From Asterochloris sp. CNOR1 (taxonomy: Eukaryota; Chlorophyta; Trebouxiophyceae; Trebouxiales; Trebouxiaceae): a DNA stretch of 64,000 nt. The position numbers were made by a program, and so were the translations under genes. The notes beneath the pieces are model-generated. The model ran no database searches and was not told where the DNA came from. It was given only the letters and a program-made list of their open reading frames with translations. The stretch spans positions 1,426,001 to 1,490,000 of the forward strand of contig OZ017763.1 of the NCBI GenBank assembly GCA_963969365.1, written 5' to 3'. Within the stretch, counting starts at the first letter, position 1; each line of letters opens with the position of its first letter. Shown here piece after piece: positions 16,746 to 27,501 of this stretch.

Positions 16746-18627
16746 TGCCCTCTGCAGCAGCTCCCCACCATAGTGTTTGACTCAGGAACTGGCACATCGC
16801 TCTGCTCAGACGCCAAGCGCTGTGTGTACTTTCCACGTAGGGCAGCCAGCTCACAGGCTTGGCTGGGTAGCCTCATCTGCTTGCTGCCAGCCATGAGTGC
16901 ATGCAATGGCTGGGTTGGTGAGCAGATTCTTCAGTACCAACCCAACACTGTAGCTGAGGCGTGAAAGCTGTCACAGGCACCTGAAATGTCCATACAGACC
17001 AGATCTGAAATCTGCAATGAGCTGATGTCAGGGAACAACTATCAAGTCTATGGTGCATACATGCTTGCGTGTTGAGTTCTTGTCACTCCAGTCTTAAGCA
17101 GCTGCTGCAGGCAGACAAGACGCTGACCATACTGCAGGATGGGCTGCAGTAGTTGAGGCGCATCAGGCAGCATGGCATGCATGAGGACCAGGTCGGCTTG
17201 TAATGTCATGTTACCAGGCATCTCTCTGTAGCGTCTTCAGGCTTGGTGGGCTGTGCTGTCTCTAGCAGAATGCAGTAGTAAGGCACAGTACCAGGCATTC
17301 GGTGTGGCTACCAGTGAGTATGCTCTCCACCGTGGGACGTCAACGTTGCTGCTGACTTGCCCAGAGCCATATGCTGACAGGTCTGTGGGTGGCAACACAA
17401 CTTAGTATATTAGCAGTCCTCGCCTCAGAGGAGCACCCATTGCGGTGCAGTTTGCAGGATGGCTGGATGGCCTCCCTCACCTGTCTTCCAGCACACACAA
17501 GCACCCCAGCAGTCCTTTCAGTGCCACTGACTCCTGTGCATGCTGCAGCATTTTCGATCTCCATTGGGAGATGCATCCTCATGTGAATAGCAGGAGGATC
17601 ACTTCAAGCTACAGCCCTGCTATTGCATGTCAGGCAGCAGCGAGCAGCTGTGCTTGTAATGGACATCATTCTGCAGTTAAGCCTTTCTCCTGGCTTCCAT
17701 TCCAGAGCAACAGGCTCCAGTGTCAGCCCAGGAAGCGTCTAATTTAACACTCTGGCAATTCATGAGGTGAAGGTCCAAATCGAGTGCCCTCATGAATTTG
17801 CATGTGTATGTTCCAACAGATTGGGAATGGGCCCTACTGAGCAGCCTAGTTTGCCTTCCACAGTGCTGCTCATGTCACACCAAATGTCACTCATGGATCA
17901 GCCACGCCTGACAGGTGCTGCAAAATGTTCAGGTTCGACTGCTCCAATGTCACTCATCACAGAAGTGAGGAGCCACATAGCGAGTGTGGGTCCACTGCTG
18001 AAAGGCCTCTCACCTAGGTGCAGCTGCCTCTGTGCAAGGCCTGCACGTTCATGTGCTTGCCGCACAGCCACTTGTTGTTCCCATGCCACAGTAAAGTCCT
18101 CTTGATGGCCCTCCTTGGCTGCAGCTGCACTTGTGTTTTCACTCTATGGGCAGTCATGCTCCCTGGCATACTGGAGAACCTCCAAGTGGCCCCCTTGCGG
18201 CTGCTCCCCAGCAAGTCAGCTCAGTCCTTTTTAATCCTTGCTCATTTGCAATGGCAGATAGTCCAGCTGGCCCCTTTCGAGGGCTGCTTCCACACATGTG
18301 CAGGGCTCTAAATCGCCGTTCAACATATGCCCAGGACAGCACGGCAAGAAGGCCTCCAGCAGCTGCCTGCTCACAGACTTGAGGTCTGAGGTTCCATCTG
18401 AACAAATCTGTAGCGGCAGCAGGCGTTGACCCACTTGCCGCAATCCAGCCTTGAAGATCTCACAAAATCTCAATGGTGTCAGCGGCCCTCATGGTCACGA
18501 GACGCGACCAGTAGACACAGCTGTTGAAAGGTCTTTAGAGCCGCACCTCAGGGGCACACTTCTGTCTTCTGCCACCTCCTTTGAAAGTCAGGACCCCACT
18601 CAAAAGCACAGGTGGTCTTCTACAGCA
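16746..18627. other. No recognised gene (SQD1 to KUP)
   Basis: Several open frames below 100 codons on both strands, none with a recognisable motif. A TGTAA element near 17200 could serve SQD1 polyadenylation. The rest is probably the KUP upstream region. Confidence 0.4.
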
Positions 18628-21600
18628 ATGCCATCCAACGGAAGTACTGCCTCTGGGCCTCCAGCATCAGGGCTGAAACAGAAGCTGAGCAAACTAACTT
18701 CCAGGCAAGCTTGAGGCTTTGCTCTGCCTGAGTGCACACCACGTGGCTGCTGATTCAGATCAGCCAATGTGACACACAGGCCCCAGGTTGTGCACACATA
18801 CCTCCATATGAAAATGCAGGGGAGCTGCTGGCAGGAAAACAGCGCCAAATACTTCGCTCCCTGATCTTGCCGCCAGCAAGTGGGAGGGAGACACGGACTT
18901 GGAGGCTCAGAAGGCGTTGCTAGATCCCAAGGTGTGCAGACTGTAACAAACAGATGAGGACAGAAGCTGCAGCAGGTCAGCTGTAGATGCTCATTGCTGT
19001 ACATGGCAAGCTGCACATCTCTTTGTCCTGTTGGCTGCAGAAGCTGAGAGGGTGGAGCTTGCTGCTATTCTCTTTTGGAATATTGGGTGTGGTTTATGTC
19101 GAATTGGGTGAGTCAAGTTCAGTGACGTTGCACATGTGAACCACTGCAAAAGCCATGACAGCGCAATCAACAGCAGCTGTAGTGTGAAACACTGGTGCCT
19201 GTGGCTGTGCACTTGGTTTGTCTGTAGAAACATAGCCAACTGCAAGGCAGTTCTTGACATGCCAGGGGCTGCTTGCCATATACGCAGGTTTGCTCTTACG
19301 AGCAGCTGTCATTTTACCCAGTGGTTATGCGCAGAGATATCCCGTTGTATGTCTTTCCCACCATCTTTCATGAAGCCCCTACAGAGGCAGATGTCGTGGG
19401 TGCTGTATCCCTCATCATCTGGACCCTCAGTGCCATCCTGATCACTAAATATGCTTTGATTGTAATCAGAGCTGACGACAATGGCAGGTGGGAGGCATGC
19501 TGTTGTCTAAGCTGAACTGGCAGTGACATTGATGTAAGCATGTGGAGCGTCATCTACGTTGCTTTGTAGCCCGTCTACACCTTTGATGGCCAAGCCATTG
19601 GTGAGCGCTTTCAGCCTGGTCAAGGGTGGGAGGTTGATGCCCACCCTGTCGTGCTTCAGTGTGTCTTGCTGCAGGCTTCTTCAACTGCCTGAGGCTCACT
19701 GGAGTGCGGTGCTGGTGCTTAGCAAGGTCTAAAACCTGCAACTGTGGTTGACCAGCACCCAGCACCAAATAAGGCATTGCCGACCAGATTCATCACCGTT
19801 GCAGCAAGCATTGATGGCCTGTGCCTGCATTTGAGACATGCCTGCCTCCATGCAGGGAGGCGTTGTTGCACTGTATCCCCAGCTGAAGAGAGCAGGCAAT
19901 GTTTGCGTCTGCAATCAGGTCAAACAGGAGGAGCCTGATGTGGTCGGGTGCGTGGGCATATGCTGAATGCACAGCATTGGCTCGTCAAAGGCGTGCTAGG
20001 CCTTCTTTGACAGTTCTAGTGACTGCCTCAGCCCCATCTGCTGGATGAAGTGGTCCCAAACACATCGCAATGTTGCTGCCCGTGATATCGACTCAGCATG
20101 GATAGGGTTGTTGAGGGCATCACCTTCGAAGGAATTCCAGTCTGCGGTTGAAAGCTGAAGAACGTTGCAATGTGAGCCTGCAGCTACAGCTCATATGGGC
20201 TCTGCTTGCTGCAGAAAAATGCCAGTTGGTGGGGCAGAGAAGCTCAACAAGCTATGTTCAGCCAGCCATGCCACTCATGGATGGCGTACCAGGCTGGCTT
20301 GCAATGGCACTTACCAGAGGGTGAGCACGGGGCAGTGCTGTTGATGCACACATCTGCTAGGTCTGCCTTGTCAAATAGCTGCAGGCACTAACAGCTTTGC
20401 AGATCTAGCTCCTCCGTCTTCCATAAGGCGATGGGCCGGCTGGGTTTGGTTTCCTCTGATATTGCAAAGCTGCATAACAGTTGCTGCTATCGTTGGAGGT
20501 CAGTGGACAGCAGCTTTCCCATGCGCATGGTCTGCTCATGGCTCTGCCCATTCAATGCAGGTGATCATGGTTCTGGTGGTATTTGGCGTGGGGGCCATCA
20601 TGGGAGATGGAGTCCTAACCCCAGCAATCAGCATTGTGTCAGCCATTGACGGCGTTCAAACCTCATTCCGTTCCGTCACAGGAAGTAAAGCATGTTGACT
20701 GATCCTGAGAAAGACTGATTCAATGGGCCTAAGTTGCTCAGCAACACTGTCAGCTCAGTTGGTGCTTGATTCCTTGCTGATTCACAGCAAATGTGGAGCA
20801 ATCATCAGCAGAGAGGCTGATTGCTGTCAGCTGTCTCAAAGTTGCTCTGTGGGTGCAGACACGATTGTCATCATCTCAATAGGCATCCCGCTTGTACTTT
20901 TCAACATTCAGCGGTGAGCCAGACCTTTTGTCAATGTCTTCAGCTGTAGCAAGCCATCGACGGAAGGCACACAGCACAGCTCCAGGCTACAGAGCGCTGC
21001 AGTTAGCTGAGTCTGTTAGCATGTGCAGATTTGGGACCAAGTTCATCCCTGTTCAGTCCAATAATATTCATCTGGCTTTCTGCGAATGGAGCGGTGAGGA
21101 GTTCTCAGAGCAACTGCCTATATGCACTGCTATTGTCGCTGGATTTGTAGTGCAAATGCTTGGTGTCTGCTGGTCATACACTGGCGCCATGCAGTTGTAG
21201 TCAGTATTGCTTGATGAGGTGCTCTGGACTGTATGCTGCAGATTGGGGTCTACAATATCATCAAGCACAATCCCGCGGTCCTCCGCGCATTTGGGCCAAA
21301 TTACTGGTAAACAGGCTGTGCCGCTTTCAATAGTTTTCTGACTCCTGCACAGTCTGACCGGGCTGGTGTCCACTCTTGCTCACCACCACCCTCCCTTATG
21401 TTGGCACTTCTACAGTTCTCAAATGCTGTGCAGGTTTGACTACTTGCTGCTGCGGGGATCCGAGGGATGGAAGTCACTTGGAGTCGTGCTTTGCATCACA
21501 GGAGTGAGTGACACTCTGCCTGGGCAGCACAGCCCTCAAGGGAACCTTGCGGTCCTGGTAGCTGGCTTGCATGGAGTATCGAGGATAGCTGACTGGTGGC

Positions 21601-24600
21601 ACTGCCTGCAGACTGAGGCGCTATTTGCTGATCTCGGCCACTTCAGCCGTCATGCCATCCAGATCAGCACATTCTGCTTGTTGTGGCCCTCCCTGATGCT
21701 GACGTACCTGGGGCAGGCGGCGTACCTCACGAAGCAAGTCACTCTCAGCATGTTGCCCTTTTGCAGCATGCAGTGTGCAAGCTAGTGCCTGCTAGCAGAG
21801 AGGACAGCGCTCACAGCTGATTGTCTGCTTGCTGGCATTGTAGCTAGACCATAGAATCGTGCAATCGCATGCTATGCACCAGAGATGTAATGCTGGCAGG
21901 TACCCTAAGGACTGGAGCCTCGCTTACTTCCGCTCTGTCCCCCACTCCTTGCACTGGCCAATGTGGGCAATCTCAATCATGGCAGCAATCATAGCAAGTC
22001 AGGTTTGTGGCTGCTTGAGACCAGTTTCAGAAGACTGCCTGCAACCGCCTCAGACGGCACCTGCTCTTTGTTTGGTCACTGACCTGTCTGAATCCGGTCT
22101 GACTCTGGCAATCATCTCCCTGCAGAGATTGCTGTTATCACAGTGTCAGCACTATTGATTCTCTTCATGAAAAGACACCATGCATGCCTCAGAGACACCA
22201 TGCATGCCCAGGCAGCTCAAGGGACATGTGACGCATTGCAAGGTTGTGTCACTCCAACGCTTATCTCTGTTTTGCACTGCTGCAGGCTCTTATCTCAGCT
22301 GTGTTCAGCATTGTCTCAAGCCATAGCTCAGGTGAAATGCAGCTGCTGACACTACACAATGTTGTACAGTCACTGACAGCTCAGGCTGATGATGCAGGGC
22401 TTCTTCCCGCAATTTCATGTGTATCACACATCAGACCACGTGATTGGCCAGGTCTGCCTGCCTTTGCTGGCAGCCTGGGGCCGAGCTTTGGACCCTCACT
22501 GATCCCCCATACACCTGCTTCCTGTCGTTTGTTGCATTGTGCAGGTTTATGTGCCAGTCATCAACTATCTACTGATAACTCTCTGCCTGATAGTTGTTGG
22601 AGTTTTCAGGACAAGTGCCAAAATGGGATCAGCCTATTGTGAGCTTGCTCTGCCTGTCTCTCAGCCAGGATCCATATGTCTGGGAGGCATGCACTCAAGA
22701 AAATTTGCTTGTGTGTGAGGCACTGACTGGGGTCTGCTGGGCAGCAAGGCGCCCTCCATAGTTCATATTTGAAATGGCATAGGCAGACCAGAACACCTGT
22801 ATCTAGATTTAACATGCCTAGACTCTGGCTGCAGGATTGGCTGTTGTTTGGGACATGCTGCTGACCACCAACTTTGTGACTATGGTCATGCTAACAGTCT
22901 GGAACATCCCCGCAGCCATCGCTTTCACCTTCTATACTGTGTTTTTCATGATTGAGGCTGTGTACTTCTCTTCTGTTCTGGTGAAGATTCCCACAGGCAT
23001 GCCTGCCGTTCTGTCATTGCACTTTGCTGATATCATGCAAGCCAACCTTGAGACCAGTGTGCAATCATACATTGCATGCTTGTTATAGTTATAGCTTCGA
23101 GAGCTGATATGTTGGTCACAAAGCTCACATATCATGACCCCAACATTGTTTTTTGGTCACCGCACCACCACCCTCACACTGCATTCTTGCTCATGCAGGC
23201 GGTTGGTTCTCCATCATGCTGGCTGTCATCTATGCCAGCATCATAATGCTCTGGTTTTGGGGCAGTCGCCAGAAGGACTATTACTTTGGCCACAAGTTTT
23301 TCTCTAGCATCAAGACGCTGCCCCAGCTGATCCACAGCATGCCACCTGTGGGCAGGAATGACTTTCAAGTTGGCGGTGACGAGGAGCAGGAGCGCCTGTT
23401 TGTGGCTCCCAACTAGCAGTTGGTCAGCATGCCTTGCTCAGGACACACTGTCATGCACCATGCACAATCTTGGCTGCTGGACGGGTTCAAGGTCTTTGAT
23501 GCCAGCAAGAGGCGCCTCTTCATGGGTGCACTGCACTAAGCAGCTATCCACACTGTAGCCATTGCTTTGCAAAGCTCATTTTTGTGATGCAAAAGTCTGG
23601 CGGTTGTTGCGCTATCAGAAGTGTATGCTTTTGGAAATGATCATTGCACCCAGTGTTTGCTTCACGCAAATGTGGACCTGAGTCTTCATGCTGTGGGAGT
23701 GATTGCGCTTTCTGAAGCGCTCTGTGCTGCTTGCAAACCACAAGCTTGCCTGACCCTTGTCAGCCTGCAGGTGTGAGGGAAGGCAACGTCAATGGTTTAC
23801 TACGCCATAATTAGCAGCATCTGCTGCAGGAACAGCCCTGCCATTGCAAACTTTCATTGGAACTGTACCTGGCTGCAGGTCCCCCAGATTCCTGGCACTG
23901 GGCTGTATTACTCAGAGACCATTGATGACTCCCTCCTGTGCTGGTCCAGCACCTGACAACGTTACCAACGTTACACAAGGTTTGTTATTGCACTGTACCC
24001 TGAACCCTCTGCTGTATGACGGCTATATCTGTGCCCAGACCCCTGGCTCCCATGTCTGGTCTTCCTCTCACGTGATGCTTCTTTCTCCCCTGGTCTCCCA
24101 TACTGAGCTTGCTGTCAGCGATTGCCCAAGAAGGATGCCTGGCTGTGCACAGCCTGCATGAGCATGGCTTTCACAGCAGTTCCACAAACACATGTCAAGG
24201 TCAGGACCGATGCAGGTCAACATAGTAGTGACCAACAGGTTTGTGACGCTTCCAGTGGTCTTCGAACATGAGCGTTTCCTGGTGGAGTACTCTCTCCCTG
24301 TCTGGTATGTATCATGTCATTGCTCGCTACGGCTACAACCAAAATGTTCAGCAGGATGCAGCCTTTGTGCGGGGCATGCTGGAGCACACAGGGATTCTGC
24401 TCTACCAGTTTCTCAAGATGAGCATCGGCGCATCAGAGGATCTGGAGCCAGTGCTGGCACAAGGGCCGATTTCCTTGAGCACTCTGGTTGCAGCAGGTAG
24501 ACTGTTGCATAGCTGCAACTTCGCTCTAGCAGCGCCCCGTCTGCAAGTATATCATGAGAGACAGCAATTGCTCCTCTCTTGCAGCTGCACTTCTGCAACT

Positions 24601-25202
24601 GATGCCAGTAGCATGCATTTTTATGTTGATGAGGTCCAGGAACTGCAAACAGCATTTCTGGGCGCCGACCTGAGATGGTGACGGTTACATTGCAGGCACT
24701 GAGACAGAGGCACCTTTGAATACTGCTGCCATCAGTGACAATATCAAGCAAAGCCTTGCAGGTGAGCTGTGTTGCAACCTCTCTCTCCCAGTACAATTTC
24801 AAAATGAGCTGCATCAAGTTGGCATGCAATTGGCTTCTGGGCTCAGCAGCTGCTCTGCTGCCGGCAGCTCAAGTTATCCTAGTTCTATTTTCTGCTGTCT
24901 AGCAATTGTGCAATGCGTGACATCATGACGTGTTGCCTGGCGTTCTGCTTGTTTTTGGACAGGTGCACACTGCTACATGTTGCCTGACAGAGTCTGCTTG
25001 TGGCTGTGCAGATGTGCCTCAGGCCTCCCCCCGCCAGTCTATGCTGGCAGAGGGCGCAAACCCTCATGGGCACCTCCTGGCAGAACTGGGCAGGCTGAGT
25101 CTGAAATTCAGCACACTGGAGGCTCGTTACAGCATGACTCCAAGGAGCAACCAGCACATGTCCACTTTGCCAAGTGTTGAAGGATTGGCGGTGGCTGGCT
25201 AG
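18628..25202 (+). CDS. KUP/HAK/KT potassium transporter, C-terminus interrupted by a copia insertion
   Basis: K+ uptake permease (TC 2.A.72) of the plasma membrane. Recognised exons: 18628-18704 and 18877-18931 (N-terminus, joined by a GC donor, inferred), 19041-19107 (WSLLLFSFGILGVVYVEL), 19337-19487 (IPLYVFPTIF, then VSLIIWTLSAI, ALIVIRADDNG), about 19856 (GGVVALYPQLKRAGNV), about 20562-20687 with the signature GAIMGDGVLTPAISIVSA, about 20852-20914 (VIISIGIPLVLF), 21242-21310 (IGVYNIIKHNPAVLRAFGPN), then WKSLGVVLCITG, ALFADLGHFSRHAIQ, the exon with GFFPQFHVYHTSDHVIGQ, VPVINYLLITLCLIVVGV, LLTTNFVTMVMLTVWN, YYFGHKFFSSI, and the cytoplasmic tail with HVIARYGYNQNVQQDAAF. The exon starting at 25012 runs into the copia LTR after 25174 and stops at 25202 after nine foreign residues. 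About 119 C-terminal residues are displaced beyond the element. The joint 19487/19856 is out of phase as read. Confidence 0.85.
25170..25174. repeat. Target-site duplication CCAAG, left copy
   Basis: CCAAG immediately precedes the TGTTG terminus at 25175 and recurs at 29755-29759 directly after the other terminus. It comes from the KUP exon. Confidence 0.95.
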
Positions 25203-25432
25203 CAAATGTGTTACAGAAGTTAAGTGTGTGTGTGGCCCAAGGCCCTTATATACACTGGTCAACGGTCAAGCATATTAGTTCATGGAAGCTGCTATGAGTT
25301 GATGTGAAGGCTCCAGAAGAGTCTGTTCCAGAAGCTTCTTGAACATGCAGGGTAGATTGCAGAATGTTCTTGACCAGTGTGGGACACTCTCACAGGCTGG
25401 ACTGGCATGTCTGGTCTGACTGCCTCTCAACA
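25175..25432 (-). repeat. Copia-1 3' LTR
   Basis: 258 bp, terminal TGTTGAAGG...CTCAACA on the plus strand. It contains a TATA-like ttatataca on the plus strand (tgtataa on the element strand) about 90 bases from its U5 end. Its U5 end reads CCTTCAACA, unlike the 5' LTR. Confidence 0.95.
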
Positions 25433-25479
25433 CTCCCACGCAGGCTGTGATGGGTGTCCAGGACTTTGAGGCCGTGTTG

Positions 25480-27501
25480 TCAGTTAAGTAGCCCCAAGCC
25501 GTCGCGACAGAAGGTGTGCTTGCCTTCAGCCACAGGCTTGGTCAGGGAGTCTGCCAGCATGTGCTCTGTTTTCACATACTCGAAGGCCACCTCCTTGCGT
25601 GCCACTCTCTCCCTTGCAAAGTGGTAGATGACGTCAATGTGCTTGGACCGTAAGGATGTGATGGGGTTCTTGAGGAGCTTGACAGCCCCTTGGTTGTCTG
25701 CACGGATGGTGATGGTGCTGACTGTCCTCTGTAGGTCATCGATGAGCTTGCGAAGCCAGAGGGCCTCCTTGGTAGCAGCTGCTACTGCCATGTACTCTGC
25801 CTCTGTTGTGGATGCCGCAGCTGTCTGCTGGCGCCGGCTTGACCAGGTGATGGCACCTCCGTTGAGTATGAAGACGTAGCCGGTGGTTGAGCGTCTGGTG
25901 TCAAGGTCTCCAGCGTAGTCTGAGTCACAGTAGCCCAGCAGCTGGTTGCTGCTGTTGCCTCTGCCAAAGCAGATGCCTTGGCCTCTGGTACCAGCGAGGT
26001 AGCGCAGAACTCCAAGGGCCGCTGCCCAGTGGATGGTGGTTGGTGTTGTCATGTATCTGGCCAGGGCTCCCACGGCTTGCGCAATGTCTGGCCGTGTGCA
26101 CACTGCCAGGTACATGAGGCTCCCAATGAGCTGGCTGAAGCCATACTTGTGCTTGTCCAAAGGCTCCCCCTCGTCCTTGGTCAGCTTGGTGGAGGCTGTG
26201 AGCGGCACTGACTTGGGCTTGGCATCTTGCATCTGGTACTTGGAGAGCAGCTGGGTTGTCATGCGCTGCTGGCTGAGCTTGAGGCTCTGCCTGGTGCGGT
26301 CGCGCTCGATCAGCATGCCCAAGTAGATCTGTGCCTCCCCCAGGTCCCTTGCCTCGAAGGCTGTCATGACCTTCCTCTTGGCCCACTCCACAGAGGAGAG
26401 GCTCTGAGCCGCAATGAGGATGTCGTCGACGTAGACCAGCAGGTGGATGGTGTCTTCTTTGCTGTGGTAGCTGAAGAGGCCAGGGTCAGCTTCTGACTCT
26501 GTGAAGCCAATGGCCTCCAGCTCCTGCTTCAGGCGAGCATGCCACTGCCGCGGAGCTTGGCGCAATCCGTACAGAGCGCGGTGCAGGTGGCAGGCCAAGT
26601 TGCCGGGTCCCTCCTTGTAGCCAGGTGGCTGTTGCAGGTAGAAGTCCTCCTCAATGGTGCCGTTGAGGAAGGCTGTTTTGATGTCCAGCTGGTGCAGCTC
26701 CAGGTCCTCAGCCGCCACAATTGCCAGCAGTGTCCTCAGCGTGGCGTACTTGCTGACTGGTGCAAAGACCTCATCGAAGTCGATGCCTTCACGTTTTCTG
26801 TAGCCCTTGGCCACCAGCCGTGCCTTGTAGCGCTCTGCTCCGCCGTTGGCTGCTGTCTTCACTTTGAAGACCCACTTGACTGGGATGGCTTGAAGACCAG
26901 GTGGTAGCTCCTCCAGCGTCCAGGTTTTGTTTGCCATGAGAGAGGCAATCTCCTCGTCCATGGCTTGCTGCCACTGCTCCGCTTCCTCTGAGGCCATAGC
27001 TTCTTCGTAGGTGTCTGGCTCCATGAGGGTGGCTGACGTGGCGTTTGCTGTGTCACACTTGGAGCTGAAGCTGGCATTGGTTCCAGCAGCAGTTGGCTGC
27101 TTCCACCATTCAGATGGCGGGCGTGGCTCTGGTGGATCGGCGCAGAGTGGTCTGAGGCTGAGGTGCTGGTGGTTGGTCTGAGTCTGGCGGCTCCTCTGGC
27201 AACTCCTGATGCACCAGCACTTGCTCTTCTTGAGCTTGCTCCTCAGGGTCTGACTCAGAGTCGTCAGCCTCCCACTGTGGAGCATGTTTGCTACCGATGC
27301 TGGTGACTCCAGTGCCCTCATCAAAGATGACACTTCGGCTGATGATGACTGTCTGGTTGTCCAGCAGTATGCGGTAGCCCTTGGTGCTGTCTGGGTAGCC
27401 CACCATGACTCCACGGATGCTGCGGTTGTCCAGCTTCTGCCTCTTCTCCTCAGGTAGGTGGCTGTAGGCTGTTGCTCCAAAGGTTCGCATGTGGGAGACA
27501 T
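25480..27501 (-). CDS. pol: Copia-1 Pol part: RT and RNase H
   Basis: The frame after the frameshift encodes the reverse transcriptase and RNase H: VKWVFKVKT, RLVAKGYRKREGIDFDEVFA, QLDIKTAFLNG, GLRQAPRQWHARL, LLVYVDDILIAAQ (the YVDD polymerase site), VLRYLAGT, then RNase H with GYCDSDYAGDLDTRRSTTGY, WSSRRQQT, AEYMAVAAATKEALWL and the tail DSLTKPVAEG. The useful reading begins near 27125 where the 2-base deletion moves the frame; residues encoded before that are out of frame. Confidence 0.93.
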   Translation of the reverse strand: MSPTCEPLEQQPTATYLRRRGRSWTTAASVESWWATQTAPRATAYCWTTRQSSSAEVSSLMRALESPASVANMLHSGRLTTLSQTLRSKLKKSKCWCIRSCQRSRQTQTNHQHLSLRPLCADPPEPRPPSEWWKQPTAAGTNASFSSKCDTANATSATLMEPDTYEEAMASEEAEQWQQAMDEEIASLMANKTWTLEELPPGLQAIPVKWVFKVKTAANGGAERYKARLVAKGYRKREGIDFDEVFAPVSKYATLRTLLAIVAAEDLELHQLDIKTAFLNGTIEEDFYLQQPPGYKEGPGNLACHLHRALYGLRQAPRQWHARLKQELEAIGFTESEADPGLFSYHSKEDTIHLLVYVDDILIAAQSLSSVEWAKRKVMTAFEARDLGEAQIYLGMLIERDRTRQSLKLSQQRMTTQLLSKYQMQDAKPKSVPLTASTKLTKDEGEPLDKHKYGFSQLIGSLMYLAVCTRPDIAQAVGALARYMTTPTTIHWAAALGVLRYLAGTRGQGICFGRGNSSNQLLGYCDSDYAGDLDTRRSTTGYVFILNGGAITWSSRRQQTAAASTTEAEYMAVAAATKEALWLRKLIDDLQRTVSTITIRADNQGAVKLLKNPITSLRSKHIDVIYHFARERVARKEVAFEYVKTEHMLADSLTKPVAEGKHTFCRDGLGLLN

